A DNA stretch of 64,000 nt from Ensifer adhaerens (GCF_000697965.2 NZ_CP015880.1:248001-312000), one strand, 5' to 3'; counted from the first letter of the stretch, positions 14,569-24,315 are shown. The notes: generated by a model not told the origin, from the letters alone. Program-made: numbers and translations.

Positions 14569-16668
14569 TCAGCGGGTGAAGGACTGGGCGTTGCCCGCGT
14601 CGACATTGATGATGTTGCCGGTCGATTTCGCCGACATGTCGGAGGCGAGGAAATAGATCGCCTCGGCGATATCCTCGGGGAAGACGCTGAGCTTCAGCAT
14701 CGAGCGCTCGCGATAATGCGCCTCGAGGTCGTCCACATCCATCTTGTAGGCGGCGGCGCGCTGTTCCTTCCACTCGCCAGTCCAGATCTTCGAGCCGCGC
14801 AACACCGCGTCGGGGTTCACGACGTTGACGCGGATCTGCGCGCCAGCCCCTTCGAGCGCCAGGCAGCGGGCGAGGTGGATTTCGGCCGCCTTGGCGGTGC
14901 AATAGGCAGATGCGCCGGGGGAGGCGGCAAGACCGTTCTTGGAGGCGACGAAGACGACGTTGCCGCCGGCCTTCTGCTGGCGGAAGATGCGGAAGGCTTC
15001 ACGCGAGACGAGGAAGTAGCCGGTCGTCAGGATGTCGATGTTCTTGGTCCAGAGCGCCAGCGTCGTGTCTTCGATGGCGGCTGACGAGGCGAGGCCGGCA
15101 TTGGAGACCAGGATATCGAGGCCGCCGAAGGCGAGCAGAGCGTCGGCAAAACCGCCCTCGACCGCAGCTTCGCTGGTGACGTTCATGCTGACGGAGCGGA
15201 CGAAATCCTTGCCGTAGCGCTTGGACAGTTCGCCTTCGGCCGCCGCAAGCGCGGTCTCATCGATATCGGCGAGCACGACGCAGGCGCCTTCCTGCATCAG
15301 CCGGTTGGCCGTCGCCTTGCCGATACCGCCGGCGCCGCCGGTAACGAGCGCGATGCGGCCGGCGAGGCTCTTCGGCTTCGGCATGCGCTGCAGCTTTGCT
15401 TCCTCCAGCAGCCAGTATTCGATGTCGAAGGCTTCCTGTTCCGGCAGGCCGACATAGGTGGAAACGCCGGAGGCGCCGCGCATGACGTTGATGGCGTTGA
15501 CGTAGAACTCGCCGGAGATGCGGGCGGTCGCCTTGTCCTTGGCAAAGGTGATCATACCGACGCCGGGCACGAGATAGACGACCGCGTTCGGGTCGCGCAT
15601 GGCGGGGCTGTCTTCGTGCTTGCAGCGCTCGTAGTAGGCCGCATAGTCGGCGCGATAGGCGGCGATCGCTTCGGGCAGCGCTGCCAGCGTCTTGTCGACA
15701 TCGGGACTGGCCGGATCGAAATCGACCACCAGCGGCCGGATCTTGGTGCGCAGGAAATGGTCGGGGCAGCTGGTGCCAAGAGCGGCCAGCGGCTTCAGAT
15801 CCTTCGACGTGACGAAATCGAGCACGGCCTGGCTGTCGTCGAAATGGCCGACCTTCTTCTCGTCGGCGCTGATCAGCCCGCGGATGACCGGCATCAGCTT
15901 GCGGGCGACGTCGGCGCGGGCGGCCGCGTCGAGCGCCGGCTTCGCCGCGCCGCCAAAAGCAGGCTTGGTGTTCTCGGCCTCGAACCAGGCGATCGCCTTG
16001 TTGATGATCTCGACCGTCGTCTCGTAGGCTTCTTTCGCCGTGTCGCCCCAGGTGAAGAGGCCATGGCTTTCAAGCACCACACCGCGTGCGCGCGGGTTTT
16101 CCAGGCAGAACTTTTCCAGCCACAGGCCGAGCTCGTAGCCCGGGCGCTTCCACGGCAGCCAGCCGATGTCGTCGCCGAAGATCTTTGCCGTCAGCTCGCG
16201 GCTGTTCTTGGCCGCGGCAATCGCGATGATTGCGTCGGGATGCATGTGGTCGACATGCTTCTTCGGCACGTAGGCATGCAGCGGCGTGTCGATCGAGGCG
16301 GCGCGTGGATTGAGGTTGAAAGTGCAGTGCGGCAGGTAGCCGACCATCTCGTCTTCGAACGCGACACCGCGATAAATCGACTTCAGCGCGTTGAGCTTGT
16401 CCATATAGAGAGTGGCAAAACCGTCGAGCTTGATCGTTCCGACGTCGCCGCCCGAACCCTTGACCCAGAGCACCTCGACCGTGCCGCCCCCAAGCGGATC
16501 CTTCTCCATCACCTTGGCCGAGGTGTTACCGCCGCCGTAGTTGGTGATGCGCTTGTCGGAGCCGAGCAGGTTGGAGCGATAGAGCAGGCGCTCGGATTCG
16601 CTCATGCCGGCAGCCTTTGCCTCGTCCCAAAGGTTTGCAAGTCGCGCACCCTGCTGCTTGTCGAGCAT
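14569..16668 (-). CDS. rhaD: Bifunctional rhamnulose-1-phosphate aldolase / short-chain dehydrogenase RhaD
   Basis: This 699-aa fusion has an N-terminal class II aldolase domain (about 1-430; zinc-type HMHPDA segment and TNYGGGNTSAKV) and a C-terminal SDR domain (about 435-699) with the NAD motif TGGAGGIG and active-site Tyr in SAYCTAK. The aldolase splits L-rhamnulose-1-phosphate to dihydroxyacetone phosphate and L-lactaldehyde; the dehydrogenase is thought to oxidise lactaldehyde to lactate. The length equals that of R. leguminosarum RhaD as I recall it. ATG 16668 is preceded by GGGAGG. It heads the leftward operon, divergent from rhaR. Confidence 0.92.
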   Translation of the reverse strand: MLDKQQGARLANLWDEAKAAGMSESERLLYRSNLLGSDKRITNYGGGNTSAKVMEKDPLGGGTVEVLWVKGSGGDVGTIKLDGFATLYMDKLNALKSIYRGVAFEDEMVGYLPHCTFNLNPRAASIDTPLHAYVPKKHVDHMHPDAIIAIAAAKNSRELTAKIFGDDIGWLPWKRPGYELGLWLEKFCLENPRARGVVLESHGLFTWGDTAKEAYETTVEIINKAIAWFEAENTKPAFGGAAKPALDAAARADVARKLMPVIRGLISADEKKVGHFDDSQAVLDFVTSKDLKPLAALGTSCPDHFLRTKIRPLVVDFDPASPDVDKTLAALPEAIAAYRADYAAYYERCKHEDSPAMRDPNAVVYLVPGVGMITFAKDKATARISGEFYVNAINVMRGASGVSTYVGLPEQEAFDIEYWLLEEAKLQRMPKPKSLAGRIALVTGGAGGIGKATANRLMQEGACVVLADIDETALAAAEGELSKRYGKDFVRSVSMNVTSEAAVEGGFADALLAFGGLDILVSNAGLASSAAIEDTTLALWTKNIDILTTGYFLVSREAFRIFRQQKAGGNVVFVASKNGLAASPGASAYCTAKAAEIHLARCLALEGAGAQIRVNVVNPDAVLRGSKIWTGEWKEQRAAAYKMDVDDLEAHYRERSMLKLSVFPEDIAEAIYFLASDMSAKSTGNIINVDAGNAQSFTR

Positions 16669-16756
16669 CTCGAATTTCCTCCCGGTCTGATATCGCGCGG
16701 CTTGGCGACCGCGCAGAGATGTGGTTGGCATCAGATCACAGGACTTGAGCGTTAAA

Positions 16757-16774
16757 GTCAATCAAAAACGATCA
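16757..16774 (-). promoter_or_regulatory. Predicted RhaR operator, copy 1
   Basis: GTCAATCAAAAACGATCA here is the inverted copy of the 18-bp sequence at 16810-16827, matching at 16 of 18 positions. It lies between the two divergent rha operons, nearer rhaD. Confidence 0.6.
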
Positions 16775-16809
16775 AGTTCGCGCATATTGCGCTGCACAAT
16801 GAAAAAATA

Positions 16810-16827
16810 TGATTGTTTGTGATTGAC
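16810..16827 (+). promoter_or_regulatory. Predicted RhaR operator, copy 2
   Basis: TGATTGTTTGTGATTGAC contains two GATTG half-sites in direct repeat, 10 bp apart, as is common for DeoR-family operators. With copy 1 it forms an inverted pair whose centres are 53 bp apart, close to five helical turns. It lies 45 bases before rhaR. Confidence 0.6.
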
Positions 16828-16871
16828 AATGGTCGATCGTGATGGAAGCATGAACGCCATCGGAGGAACGC

Positions 16872-17684
16872 ATGCACGAGAAAGAAAGACACCGGATCAT
16901 TCAGTCGGCGGTTCAGGAAAAACCCGTCGTCACCGTCCAGGAGCTGGTCGATCTGACCGACAGTTCCGAGGCGACGATCCGGCGCGATATTGCAGCCCTC
17001 CACGTGCAGAAGAAGCTGCGACGGGTGCGCGGCGGCGCCGAGGCGATCAATCCGCCGCAATTCGTCGGCCTTGCCGGTCGTCCGTTCAAGGTCAACGAGG
17101 GCCTGCACGCCCGCGAAAAACAGGCGATCGCCAAGGAGGCGGTGGCGCTCTGCGAGGATGGCGAGCCGATCATCATCAATGGCGGCACCACGACCTTTCA
17201 GATGGTGCATTTCCTCAGCAATCGGCGAATGCAGGTTTTCACCAATTCCTTCCCGATCGCCGAGCATCTTTTGAAGCATTCGAAGAACACGGTGATGCTG
17301 TCGGGCGGCACGATCTACCGCGAGCAGAACATCATCCTCAGCCCCTTCGACAATGACGTGACGCGCAATTTCTATGCGCGCCGCATGTTCATGGGGGCAC
17401 AGGGCTTAGGCCCGCTCGGCCTGATGGAGGCGGATCCGCTGTTGATCCAGGCGGAGCAGAAACTGATCGACCAGGCCGACGAACTCGTCGTGCTGGTGGA
17501 CTCCTCGAAGTTTCACAAGCGGTCGAGCCTCATCCTTTGCGGGCTGAAGCGGATCGCCACTGTCATTACGGATTCAGGCATCGAGGACAGGCATGCCGCG
17601 ATGCTTGAAAATGCCGGTGTGCGGCTGGTCGTTGCCAGCTCGAGAGCCGGCACAGATGCGGAGAACATGTCCTCGTCCGCCTGA
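16872..17684 (+). CDS. rhaR: DeoR-family rhamnose repressor RhaR
   Basis: This 270-aa regulator has an N-terminal DeoR helix-turn-helix (VQELVDLTDSSEATIRRDIAALHVQKKLRRVRGGAE, about 20-56) and a C-terminal sugar-phosphate sensor domain (INGGTTTFQM, LVDSSKFHKRS). In R. leguminosarum the equivalent protein negatively controls the rha genes. GGAGGAACGC precedes ATG 16872. It is the first gene of the rightward operon and diverges from rhaD; paired operator-like sequences lie in the 203-bp gap. Confidence 0.92.
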   Translation: MHEKERHRIIQSAVQEKPVVTVQELVDLTDSSEATIRRDIAALHVQKKLRRVRGGAEAINPPQFVGLAGRPFKVNEGLHAREKQAIAKEAVALCEDGEPIIINGGTTTFQMVHFLSNRRMQVFTNSFPIAEHLLKHSKNTVMLSGGTIYREQNIILSPFDNDVTRNFYARRMFMGAQGLGPLGLMEADPLLIQAEQKLIDQADELVVLVDSSKFHKRSSLILCGLKRIATVITDSGIEDRHAAMLENAGVRLVVASSRAGTDAENMSSSA

Positions 17685-17801
17685 GGGGTGGGCGAGGAGA
17701 GGGGAAGGTGACGCTCACGGCCGGAGGGGCCGGGGCATCGCCAATGGAGGAAATCGCGCCGGCGACGCTTGTCGCGTGCCGGTCATTGGGAGGAAATGAG
17801 C

Positions 17802-18791
17802 ATGAAGATCCTGAAGTCACTGATGGTCACGGCCGCCGTTTCGCTGGCGCTGATGGCCAATGCCGCGCATGCGGAAAACAAGAAGATCGCGCTCGTGGTC
17901 AAGGCGCTCGGCATCGGCTTCTTCGAAGCCGCCAACAAGGGCGCGCAGGAAGCCGCCAAGGAGCTCGGCGACGTCGAGGTGATCTATACCGGCCCGACGA
18001 CGACGACCGCCGAAGGCCAGATCGAGGTGATCAACTCGTTGATCGCCCAGAAGGTTGACGCCATCGCCGTTTCCACCAACGACACCGACGCCCTCGTTCC
18101 GGCGCTGAAGAAGGCGATGGATCGCGGCATCAAGGTCATCTCCTGGGACTCAGGCGTCGCCAAGGATGGCCGCCTGATGCACCTGAACCCGTCGTCGAGC
18201 CCGCTGATCGGCAACATGATCATCAAGCTCGCCGCCGACAACCTGCCTGAGGGCGGCGATGTCGCGGTGCTTTCAGCAACGGCGACCTCGACCAACCAGA
18301 ACACCTGGATCGCCGAGATGAAGAAGGTCCAGGGCAACTACAAGGGCATCAATGTCGTCGCGACCGTTTATGGTGACGACCTCGCCGACAAGTCCTATCG
18401 CGAAACGCAGGGCCTTATTCAGTCCTATCCGAACCTGAAGGCGATCATCGCGCCGACCTCGGTCGGTATCGTTGCCGCCGCCCAGGCCGTCACCGACGCC
18501 GGCAAGATCGGCCAGATCAACGTCACCGGTCTCGGCCTTCCCTCGGAAATGGCCGGCCACGTGAAGTCGGGCGCCTCCAAGTCTTTCGCGATCTGGAACC
18601 CGATCGACCTCGGCTACTCCGCAACGATGGTCGCCTACGACCTGATCAACGGTGCCGAAGCCAAGCCGGGTGCTGAACTGAAGATGGGCCGCATGGGTGC
18701 CGTCAAGCTCGACGACAACAACGAAGGCGCGATGGCCGACCCGTTCGTCTACGATGCCAAGAATGTCGAGGAATTCGCCAAGATCTTCTGA
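17802..18791 (+). CDS. rhaS: Rhamnose ABC transporter substrate-binding protein RhaS
   Basis: The 329-aa precursor has a signal peptide (MKILKSLMVTAAVSLALMANAAHA, cleaved near residue 24) and the periplasmic sugar-binding fold of the ribose-binding/LacI type (VVKALGIGFFEAANKGAQEAAKELG, AIAVSTNDTDALVPALKKA). It would deliver L-rhamnose to the RhaT/P/Q importer. ATG 17802 is chosen because GGGAGG lies 8 bases upstream; ATG 17796 would be only 2 bases from it. Palindromic repeats follow before rhaT, suggesting separate control of binding-protein abundance. Confidence 0.93.
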   Translation: MKILKSLMVTAAVSLALMANAAHAENKKIALVVKALGIGFFEAANKGAQEAAKELGDVEVIYTGPTTTTAEGQIEVINSLIAQKVDAIAVSTNDTDALVPALKKAMDRGIKVISWDSGVAKDGRLMHLNPSSSPLIGNMIIKLAADNLPEGGDVAVLSATATSTNQNTWIAEMKKVQGNYKGINVVATVYGDDLADKSYRETQGLIQSYPNLKAIIAPTSVGIVAAAQAVTDAGKIGQINVTGLGLPSEMAGHVKSGASKSFAIWNPIDLGYSATMVAYDLINGAEAKPGAELKMGRMGAVKLDDNNEGAMADPFVYDAKNVEEFAKIF

Positions 18792-18804
18792 TCCGGCGAA
18801 AGCC

Positions 18805-18955
18805 CCTCATCCGCCTGCCGGTCCCTTCTCCCCGCTTGCAGGGAGAAGGGACAAGCGGCAACGGTTTGCCCCCCCCTTCCCGACGAGGAGGGAAGAGAGC
18901 GGCATGCCCGTGCCTTCTCACCGCATGCGGGGAGAAGGTTAGGGTGAGAGGCAAG
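18805..18955. repeat. Rhizobial intergenic palindromic repeats inside the rha operon
   Basis: Two related palindromes lie between rhaS and rhaT. The first has a perfect 12-bp stem, GTCCCTTCTCCC (18821-18832) with GGGAGAAGGGAC (18841-18852). The second is an 11-of-12 stem, from CCTTCTC at 18913 to GAGAAGG at 18938. Their cores (CCTTCTCCCCGC / GCGGGGAGAAGG) are typical of the REP-like mosaic elements scattered through Rhizobiaceae genomes. They probably fold in mRNA. Confidence 0.7.
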
Positions 18956-19018
18956 CCGCGCGGGCGGATACGAGGGCATACGAGGCCCGAACGACTTCGC
19001 GTTAATCGAAACGACTGA

Positions 19019-20557
19019 ATGGTGGACTGTCTCTTGCTGCAGGATACGCTCACATCGCGGATGAAGCCCGCCATTGCGCTCGAAGGGATCTCGAAGTCCT
19101 TTCCCGGGGTGAAGGCGCTCTCCGATGTTTCGCTGGCGCTCTATCCGGGGTCGGTGACCGCGCTGATCGGCGAAAACGGCGCCGGGAAATCGACGCTGGT
19201 GAAGATCCTGACCGGCATCTACCAACCGGACGAGGGCACGATCTCCGTCGGTGATCAGGAGGCTCATTTCCCGACGGCGCTGGCGGCCGCACGCGCCGGC
19301 GTCACCGCGATCCATCAGGAAACCGTGCTCTTCGATGAGCTCTCGGTCGCCGAGAACATTTTCCTCGGCCACGCCCCGCGCAATCGCTTCGGGCTGATCG
19401 ACTGGAAGAAGCTCAATGCCGATGCGCGTGCCTTGCTTTCGCGCGCCGGTGCCGATCTCGATCCGACCATCCGCCTGCGCGATCTCGGTATCGCCAAGAA
19501 ACATCTGGTCGCGATCGCCCGAGCGCTGTCGATCGATGCGCAGGTGGTGATCATGGACGAGCCCACGGCCGCCTTGTCGCACAAGGAAATCCACGAACTC
19601 TATGCCCTCGTCGAACGGCTGAAGGCAGACGGCAAGGCGATCCTGTTCATCAGCCACAAGTTCGATGAAATCTTCCGCATCGCCGACCGCTACACGGTGT
19701 TTCGCGACGGAACGATGGTCGACGAAGGGCTGATCGCCGATGTCAGCCAGGACGAACTGGTGCGCCTTATGGTTGGCCGCGCTGTCGGTTCGGTTTACCC
19801 GAAGAAGGATGTGGCGATCGGCGAACCGGTGCTCACGGTCTCCGGCTACCGCCACCCGACCGAGTTCGAGGACATCAACTTCGAGCTTCGCCGAGGCGAG
19901 ATCCTTGGCTTCTACGGCCTGGTCGGCGCCGGCCGTTCCGAGTTCATGCAGTCGCTGATCGGCGTCACCCGGCCATCGGCCGGTGCCGTCCGGCTCGATG
20001 GCGAGGTGCTGGTGATCCGCAGCCCGTCCGAAGCGATCCGGGCTGGCATCGTCTATGTGCCCGAAGAGCGCGGCCGCCAGGGTGCGATCATCGGCCTGCC
20101 GATCTTTCAGAACGTCACGCTGCCGTCGTTGTCGCGCACCTCGCGCTCGGGCTTCCTGAAGCTTGCCAACGAGTTCGCGCTTGCCCGCGAATACACCACG
20201 CGCCTCGACCTGCGCGCCGCCTCGCTCGATCAGGATGTCGGCACGCTTTCGGGCGGCAACCAGCAGAAGGTCGTGATCGCCAAGTGGCTGGCGACGAAGC
20301 CGAAGGTGATCATTCTCGACGAGCCGACCAAAGGCATCGACATCGGCTCCAAGGCCGCCGTGCACGCCTTCATGAGCGAGTTGGCGGCACAGGGCCTGAG
20401 CGTCATCATGGTCTCCTCGGAAATCCCGGAGATCATGGGCATGTCCGACCGCGTCATCGTGATGCGCGAGGGGCGGATCGCCGGGCGCTTCGAGCGCGCC
20501 GAACTGACGGCGGAAAAGCTGGTGCGTGCCGCAGCCGGCATTCAGGAGGCCGCGTGA
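19019..20557 (+). CDS. rhaT: Rhamnose ABC transporter ATP-binding protein RhaT
   Basis: This 512-aa protein contains two fused ATPase domains, as usual for monosaccharide importers. The first has Walker A GENGAGKSTL and Walker B VIMDEPTAALS; the second has a degenerate Walker A (GLVGAGRSEF), signature LSGGNQQK and Walker B IILDEPTKGID. The start is uncertain: ATG 19019 has no clear ribosome binding site, while ATG 19061 would begin right before the conserved IALEGISKSFPGVKALSDV. Its end overlaps rhaP by one base (TGATG). In R. leguminosarum rhamnose transport is reported to need the kinase RhaK as well. Confidence 0.9.
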   Translation: MVDCLLLQDTLTSRMKPAIALEGISKSFPGVKALSDVSLALYPGSVTALIGENGAGKSTLVKILTGIYQPDEGTISVGDQEAHFPTALAAARAGVTAIHQETVLFDELSVAENIFLGHAPRNRFGLIDWKKLNADARALLSRAGADLDPTIRLRDLGIAKKHLVAIARALSIDAQVVIMDEPTAALSHKEIHELYALVERLKADGKAILFISHKFDEIFRIADRYTVFRDGTMVDEGLIADVSQDELVRLMVGRAVGSVYPKKDVAIGEPVLTVSGYRHPTEFEDINFELRRGEILGFYGLVGAGRSEFMQSLIGVTRPSAGAVRLDGEVLVIRSPSEAIRAGIVYVPEERGRQGAIIGLPIFQNVTLPSLSRTSRSGFLKLANEFALAREYTTRLDLRAASLDQDVGTLSGGNQQKVVIAKWLATKPKVIILDEPTKGIDIGSKAAVHAFMSELAAQGLSVIMVSSEIPEIMGMSDRVIVMREGRIAGRFERAELTAEKLVRAAAGIQEAA

Positions 20558-21534
20558 TGGCAAACATCCTCAGGAATCGCGAACTGCTGCTGGTCGGCGC
20601 GATCGCCGTGCTGCTGGCGCTGATCACCTGGCGTTTCCCGCCCTTCGTCGCGCCCGCGAACCTCGGGCGCGTCTACAACGACACGTCGATCCTGATCATT
20701 CTGGCGCTTGGCCAGATGGCGGTGATCCTGACGCGCTGCATCGATCTTTCGATGGCCGCCAACCTCGCGCTCTCGGGCATGGTGGCGGCGATGCTGAACG
20801 CCGCCTTTCCGGGCCTGCCGATCCCGCTGATCATCCTTGCGGCAGTTGCGCTCGGCACTTTGCTCGGCATGATCAACGGCGCGCTCGTCTGGAAGCTTGA
20901 CATTCCGCCGATCGTCGTAACCCTCGGCACGCTCACCATCTATCGCGGCCTGATCTTTCTCTTGAGCGGCGGCAAGTGGATCAATGCCCACCAGATGAGC
21001 GACGCCTTCAAGGCATTGCCGCGCGACGAGCTCTTTGGTTTCCCGGTTCTCTCCTGGCTCTCGCTGGTGATGATCGCGCTCGTTTTCCTGCTGATGAGCC
21101 GCACGGCGCTCGGACGCGCCTTTTATGCGGTCGGCGGCAATCCGCACGCGGCGGTCTATACCGGCATCGATGTCGGCCGCACCCGCTTCTCGGCCTATTG
21201 CATATCCGGCGCGCTTGCCGGGCTCTCGGGCTATCTTTGGGTGTCGCGTTATGCCGTCGCCTATGTCGACATCGCCGCCGGCTTCGAACTCGACATCATC
21301 GCAGCCTGTGTGATCGGCGGCATATCGATCGCCGGCGGCATCGGCACGGTAGCAGGCGCGGTGCTCGGTGCGCTGTTCCTTGGCGTGATCAAGAACGCCT
21401 TGCCGGTCATCAATATCTCGCCCTTCGCCCAATTGGCGATTTCGGGCATGGTCATCATTGTCGCTGTTGCCGTCAACGCCCGCGCCGAGCGGCGCAAGGG
21501 CCGCGTCATCTTGAGAAAGGCGGAGGCTGTCTGA
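20557..21534 (+). CDS. rhaP: Rhamnose ABC transporter permease RhaP
   Basis: The 325-aa polytopic protein is a monosaccharide ABC permease of the RbsC type: it has the tail segment FELDIIAACVIGGISIAGGIGTVAGAVLGALFLGVI and GRAFYAVGGNPHAAVYTGIDV. ATG 20557 overlaps the rhaT stop; the longer open frame from 20284 lies inside rhaT and is rejected. It pairs with RhaQ, which starts at its own stop codon, to form a heterodimeric channel. Confidence 0.92.
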   Translation: MANILRNRELLLVGAIAVLLALITWRFPPFVAPANLGRVYNDTSILIILALGQMAVILTRCIDLSMAANLALSGMVAAMLNAAFPGLPIPLIILAAVALGTLLGMINGALVWKLDIPPIVVTLGTLTIYRGLIFLLSGGKWINAHQMSDAFKALPRDELFGFPVLSWLSLVMIALVFLLMSRTALGRAFYAVGGNPHAAVYTGIDVGRTRFSAYCISGALAGLSGYLWVSRYAVAYVDIAAGFELDIIAACVIGGISIAGGIGTVAGAVLGALFLGVIKNALPVINISPFAQLAISGMVIIVAVAVNARAERRKGRVILRKAEAV

Positions 21535-22538
21535 TGGCCGAGACGCACCTTACCCCACGACATATCCCCGATCGGCTGGAAGGCCGCAGCGCGCGCCTGC
21601 TGAAGAGCTGGGAAAGCCTGCTGCTTGTCGTCGCCTGCCTCATCTTTCTCGGCAACTCGCTGGCCTCGCCCTACTTCCTCGACCCGTGGAACCTCTCGGA
21701 CGCGACCTTCAACTTCACCGAAAAGGCGATGATTGCCTTCGCCATGGCGCTGGTGATCATTTCCGGCGAGATCGATCTGTCGGTGGCCTCGATCATCGCG
21801 CTCGCCTCGACGGCGATGGGCTATGCCGTGCAACTTGGCTTCGACACGCCGGCGCTGGTGGTGATCGGTCTCTCTGTCGGGCTTCTTTGCGGTGCGATCA
21901 ACGGCCTCTTGATCACCGGTCTCGGGTTGCCCTCGATCGTGGTGACCATCGGCACCATGAGCCTCTTCCGCGGTCTTTCCTTCATCATCCTCGGCGACCA
22001 GGCTTTCACCGGTTATCCCGACAGCTTCTCGTGGTTCGGCCAAGGCTATGTCTGGTGGGTGTTCTCCTTCGAGTTCACGCTCTTCGTTTCCCTCGCGGTC
22101 GTCTACGGCGTCGTCTTGCACAAGACAAATTTCGGCCGCGCGGTCTATGCCATCGGCAACAATCAGACGGCGGCGCTCTTCTCCGGCATCCGCGTTGCGC
22201 GCATCAAATTCATCCTCTTCCTCCTGACCGGGTTGATGGCCGGGCTTGCCTCGATCTGCCTGACCTCGCGCCTCGGCTCGACGCGCCCGTCGATCGCGCT
22301 CGGCTGGGAGCTGGAGGTGGTAACGATGGTGGTACTCGGCGGCGTCAACATTCTCGGTGGCTCCGGCACCATCCCGGGCGTCGTGCTGGCCGCCCTGATC
22401 ATGGGTATGGTGACCTTCGGTTTCGGCCTGCTCAACGTGCCGGGCATCGTCATGTCGATCTTCATCGGCCTGCTGCTGATCTCGGTGATCGCGCTCCCCA
22501 TTCTCTGGCGGCGCGCCCGTCAGCGTCTCGCACATTGA
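21534..22538 (+). CDS. rhaQ: Rhamnose ABC transporter permease RhaQ
   Basis: This 334-aa membrane protein is the second RbsC-type permease: [24 protein letters not shown] near residue 80 and [36 protein letters not shown] toward the end. ATG 21534 overlaps the rhaP stop by one base. The long reading from 20976 runs through rhaP and is rejected. With RhaP it forms the inner-membrane pore for rhamnose. Confidence 0.92.
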   Translation: MAETHLTPRHIPDRLEGRSARLLKSWESLLLVVACLIFLGNSLASPYFLDPWNLSDATFNFTEKAMIAFAMALVIISGEIDLSVASIIALASTAMGYAVQLGFDTPALVVIGLSVGLLCGAINGLLITGLGLPSIVVTIGTMSLFRGLSFIILGDQAFTGYPDSFSWFGQGYVWWVFSFEFTLFVSLAVVYGVVLHKTNFGRAVYAIGNNQTAALFSGIRVARIKFILFLLTGLMAGLASICLTSRLGSTRPSIALGWELEVVTMVVLGGVNILGGSGTIPGVVLAALIMGMVTFGFGLLNVPGIVMSIFIGLLLISVIALPILWRRARQRLAH

Positions 22539-22545
22539 GGATCCG

Positions 22546-22860
22546 ATGGAAAAATACGCGTTCCGTATGCGCCTGAACCCAGGCATGGCCGCCGAATACA
22601 GGGCGCGGCACGATGCCATCTGGCCGGAACTGGCCACCCTGCTGAAGGAGGCCGGCGTCTCCGACTACTCCATCCATCTGGACGAGGAGACCAGTCTGCT
22701 TTTCGGTGTGCTCTGGCGGACCGACGATCACCGCATGGCCGACCTGCCGTCCCATCCCATCATGCAGAAATGGTGGGCCTATATGGCCGATATCATGGAA
22801 ACCCATGGCGATAACGAACCGGTGGCGGTGCCGCTGACGACCGTTTTCCATTTGGACTGA
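22546..22860 (+). CDS. rhaU: L-rhamnose mutarotase RhaU
   Basis: This 104-aa protein has the RhaM/RhaU dimeric alpha-beta barrel sequence [26 protein letters not shown]; His22 corresponds to the catalytic histidine of the E. coli mutarotase. It speeds alpha/beta anomer exchange of L-rhamnose so that the isomerase receives the right form. It lies 7 bases after rhaQ and 4 bases before rhaK, within one operon. Confidence 0.93.
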   Translation: MEKYAFRMRLNPGMAAEYRARHDAIWPELATLLKEAGVSDYSIHLDEETSLLFGVLWRTDDHRMADLPSHPIMQKWWAYMADIMETHGDNEPVAVPLTTVFHLD

Positions 22861-22864
22861 AAAG

Positions 22865-24253
22865 ATGCGGGTTGTTGGCGTTATCGATATCGGCAAGACC
22901 AATGCCAAGGTCGCAGCCGTTGATCTCGACCGTTTCGAGGAGATCGCCGTCCGCAAGACGGCGAATGCGGTGCTGACTGATGGTCCTTATCCGCATTTCG
23001 ATGTCGAGCGTCTCTGGGCCTTCCTGCTCGAAAGCCTCGCGTCACTCCATGCCGAACACGCCTTTGAGGCGATCTCGATCACCACCCACGGCGCGACCGC
23101 CGTCGTGCTCGACGCATCAGGCAACCTGGCGCTTCCGGTTTTAGACTATGAGCACGCCGGTCCCGACAGCCTCGCCGCCGAGTATGATAATGTCAGGCCG
23201 CCCTTTTCCGAGACCGGCTCCGCGCGCCTGCCGATGGGCCTCAATGTCGGCGCCCAGCTCTATTGGCAGCAGAAGACCTTTCCCGACGACTTCGCCAGGG
23301 TCGCCTCGGTCCTCACCTATGCGCAATATTGGACCTATCGACTGACAGGTACGCTCTGTAACGAGCTGACCTCGCTCGGCTGCCACACGGATCTCTGGAC
23401 CCCACGGGCAGGGACATTCTCGTCTCTTGTCGAAAGCCAGGGCTGGACGCCCCTCTTCGCACCGGTGTTGAAGGCGAGCGATATCGCCGGAACGCTACTG
23501 CCAGAGCTTTGTTCGGCAACGGGCATTGCATCAGGGACCCCCGTCTATTGCGGCATTCACGATTCCAACGCCTCGCTGCTGCCGCATCTCCTGACACGTA
23601 CCTCGCCCTTCTCGGTGGTCTCAACCGGCACCTGGGTGGTGATGCTTGCGGTCGGTGCCGAGGCGAAGATGCTCGATGAACACCGCGACACGCTGATCAA
23701 CGTCAACGCGCTTGGCGATCCCGTACCCTCCGCCCGCTTCATGGGCGGCCGCGCCTTCCAGCTTCTGTTGGGGGAGGGGGCGCGCCCTGTGTCGCCGCAA
23801 ACGGAAGAGGCCGTGGCCGGGGCCGGCCACATGCTGCTGCCGTCCATTCCCGAGGGATCCGGTCCCTTTCCGGCCGCAAAAGCGATCTGGACGACGGACG
23901 AACGGGAGCTTGGCCCCGCCGAACGCTTTGTCGTCGTCTCGTTCCATCTGGCGCTGATGACAGCCACCTGTCTCGACCTGATCGGCGCGCGCGGCGATAT
24001 CGTCGTCGAAGGGCCCTTTGCTTCCAACAGGACCTATCTGCGCATGCTCGCCGCAGCGACGGGCCGGCCGGTCTTTGCCGATCCCCACAATATCACGGGT
24101 ACGAGCCTCGGTGCTGCGTGTCTGGTTAAGGGATCCGCGGTCAGGACCGGGGTCGAGCCGCTTGCGGGCGAGATCGCGGAGAGCCTCGCCGCCTATGCGC
24201 AGGCATGGCAAAAGGCGACGCAGGACCATGTGTGCAAAGAAAAGCGGCCGTAG
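22865..24253 (+). CDS. rhaK: Rhamnulokinase RhaK (FGGY family)
   Basis: This 462-aa kinase starts VVGVIDIGKTNAKVAAVDL, the phosphate-binding loop of FGGY carbohydrate kinases, and has the substrate-loop segments YCGIHDSNASLLPH and VVSTGTWVVML. It phosphorylates L-rhamnulose (or L-rhamnose, as proposed in R. leguminosarum) in the cytoplasm. It is the last gene of rhaRSTPQUK. A short CGGGC/GCCCG hairpin lies at 24301-24314. Confidence 0.92.
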   Translation: MRVVGVIDIGKTNAKVAAVDLDRFEEIAVRKTANAVLTDGPYPHFDVERLWAFLLESLASLHAEHAFEAISITTHGATAVVLDASGNLALPVLDYEHAGPDSLAAEYDNVRPPFSETGSARLPMGLNVGAQLYWQQKTFPDDFARVASVLTYAQYWTYRLTGTLCNELTSLGCHTDLWTPRAGTFSSLVESQGWTPLFAPVLKASDIAGTLLPELCSATGIASGTPVYCGIHDSNASLLPHLLTRTSPFSVVSTGTWVVMLAVGAEAKMLDEHRDTLINVNALGDPVPSARFMGGRAFQLLLGEGARPVSPQTEEAVAGAGHMLLPSIPEGSGPFPAAKAIWTTDERELGPAERFVVVSFHLALMTATCLDLIGARGDIVVEGPFASNRTYLRMLAAATGRPVFADPHNITGTSLGAACLVKGSAVRTGVEPLAGEIAESLAAYAQAWQKATQDHVCKEKRP

Positions 24254-24315
24254 AACATCCGTCCCCGGCCGCAGAGATGCCTGGTTGTGTCAGTAAGAGA
24301 CGGGCTAAAGCCCGA

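Noticed and set aside
14555..14902. Longer start for rhaI extending into rhaD
   Set aside because: The extension has no ribosome binding site and reads as Arg-rich shadow of rhaD; ATG 14554 has a good GGAGAG site.
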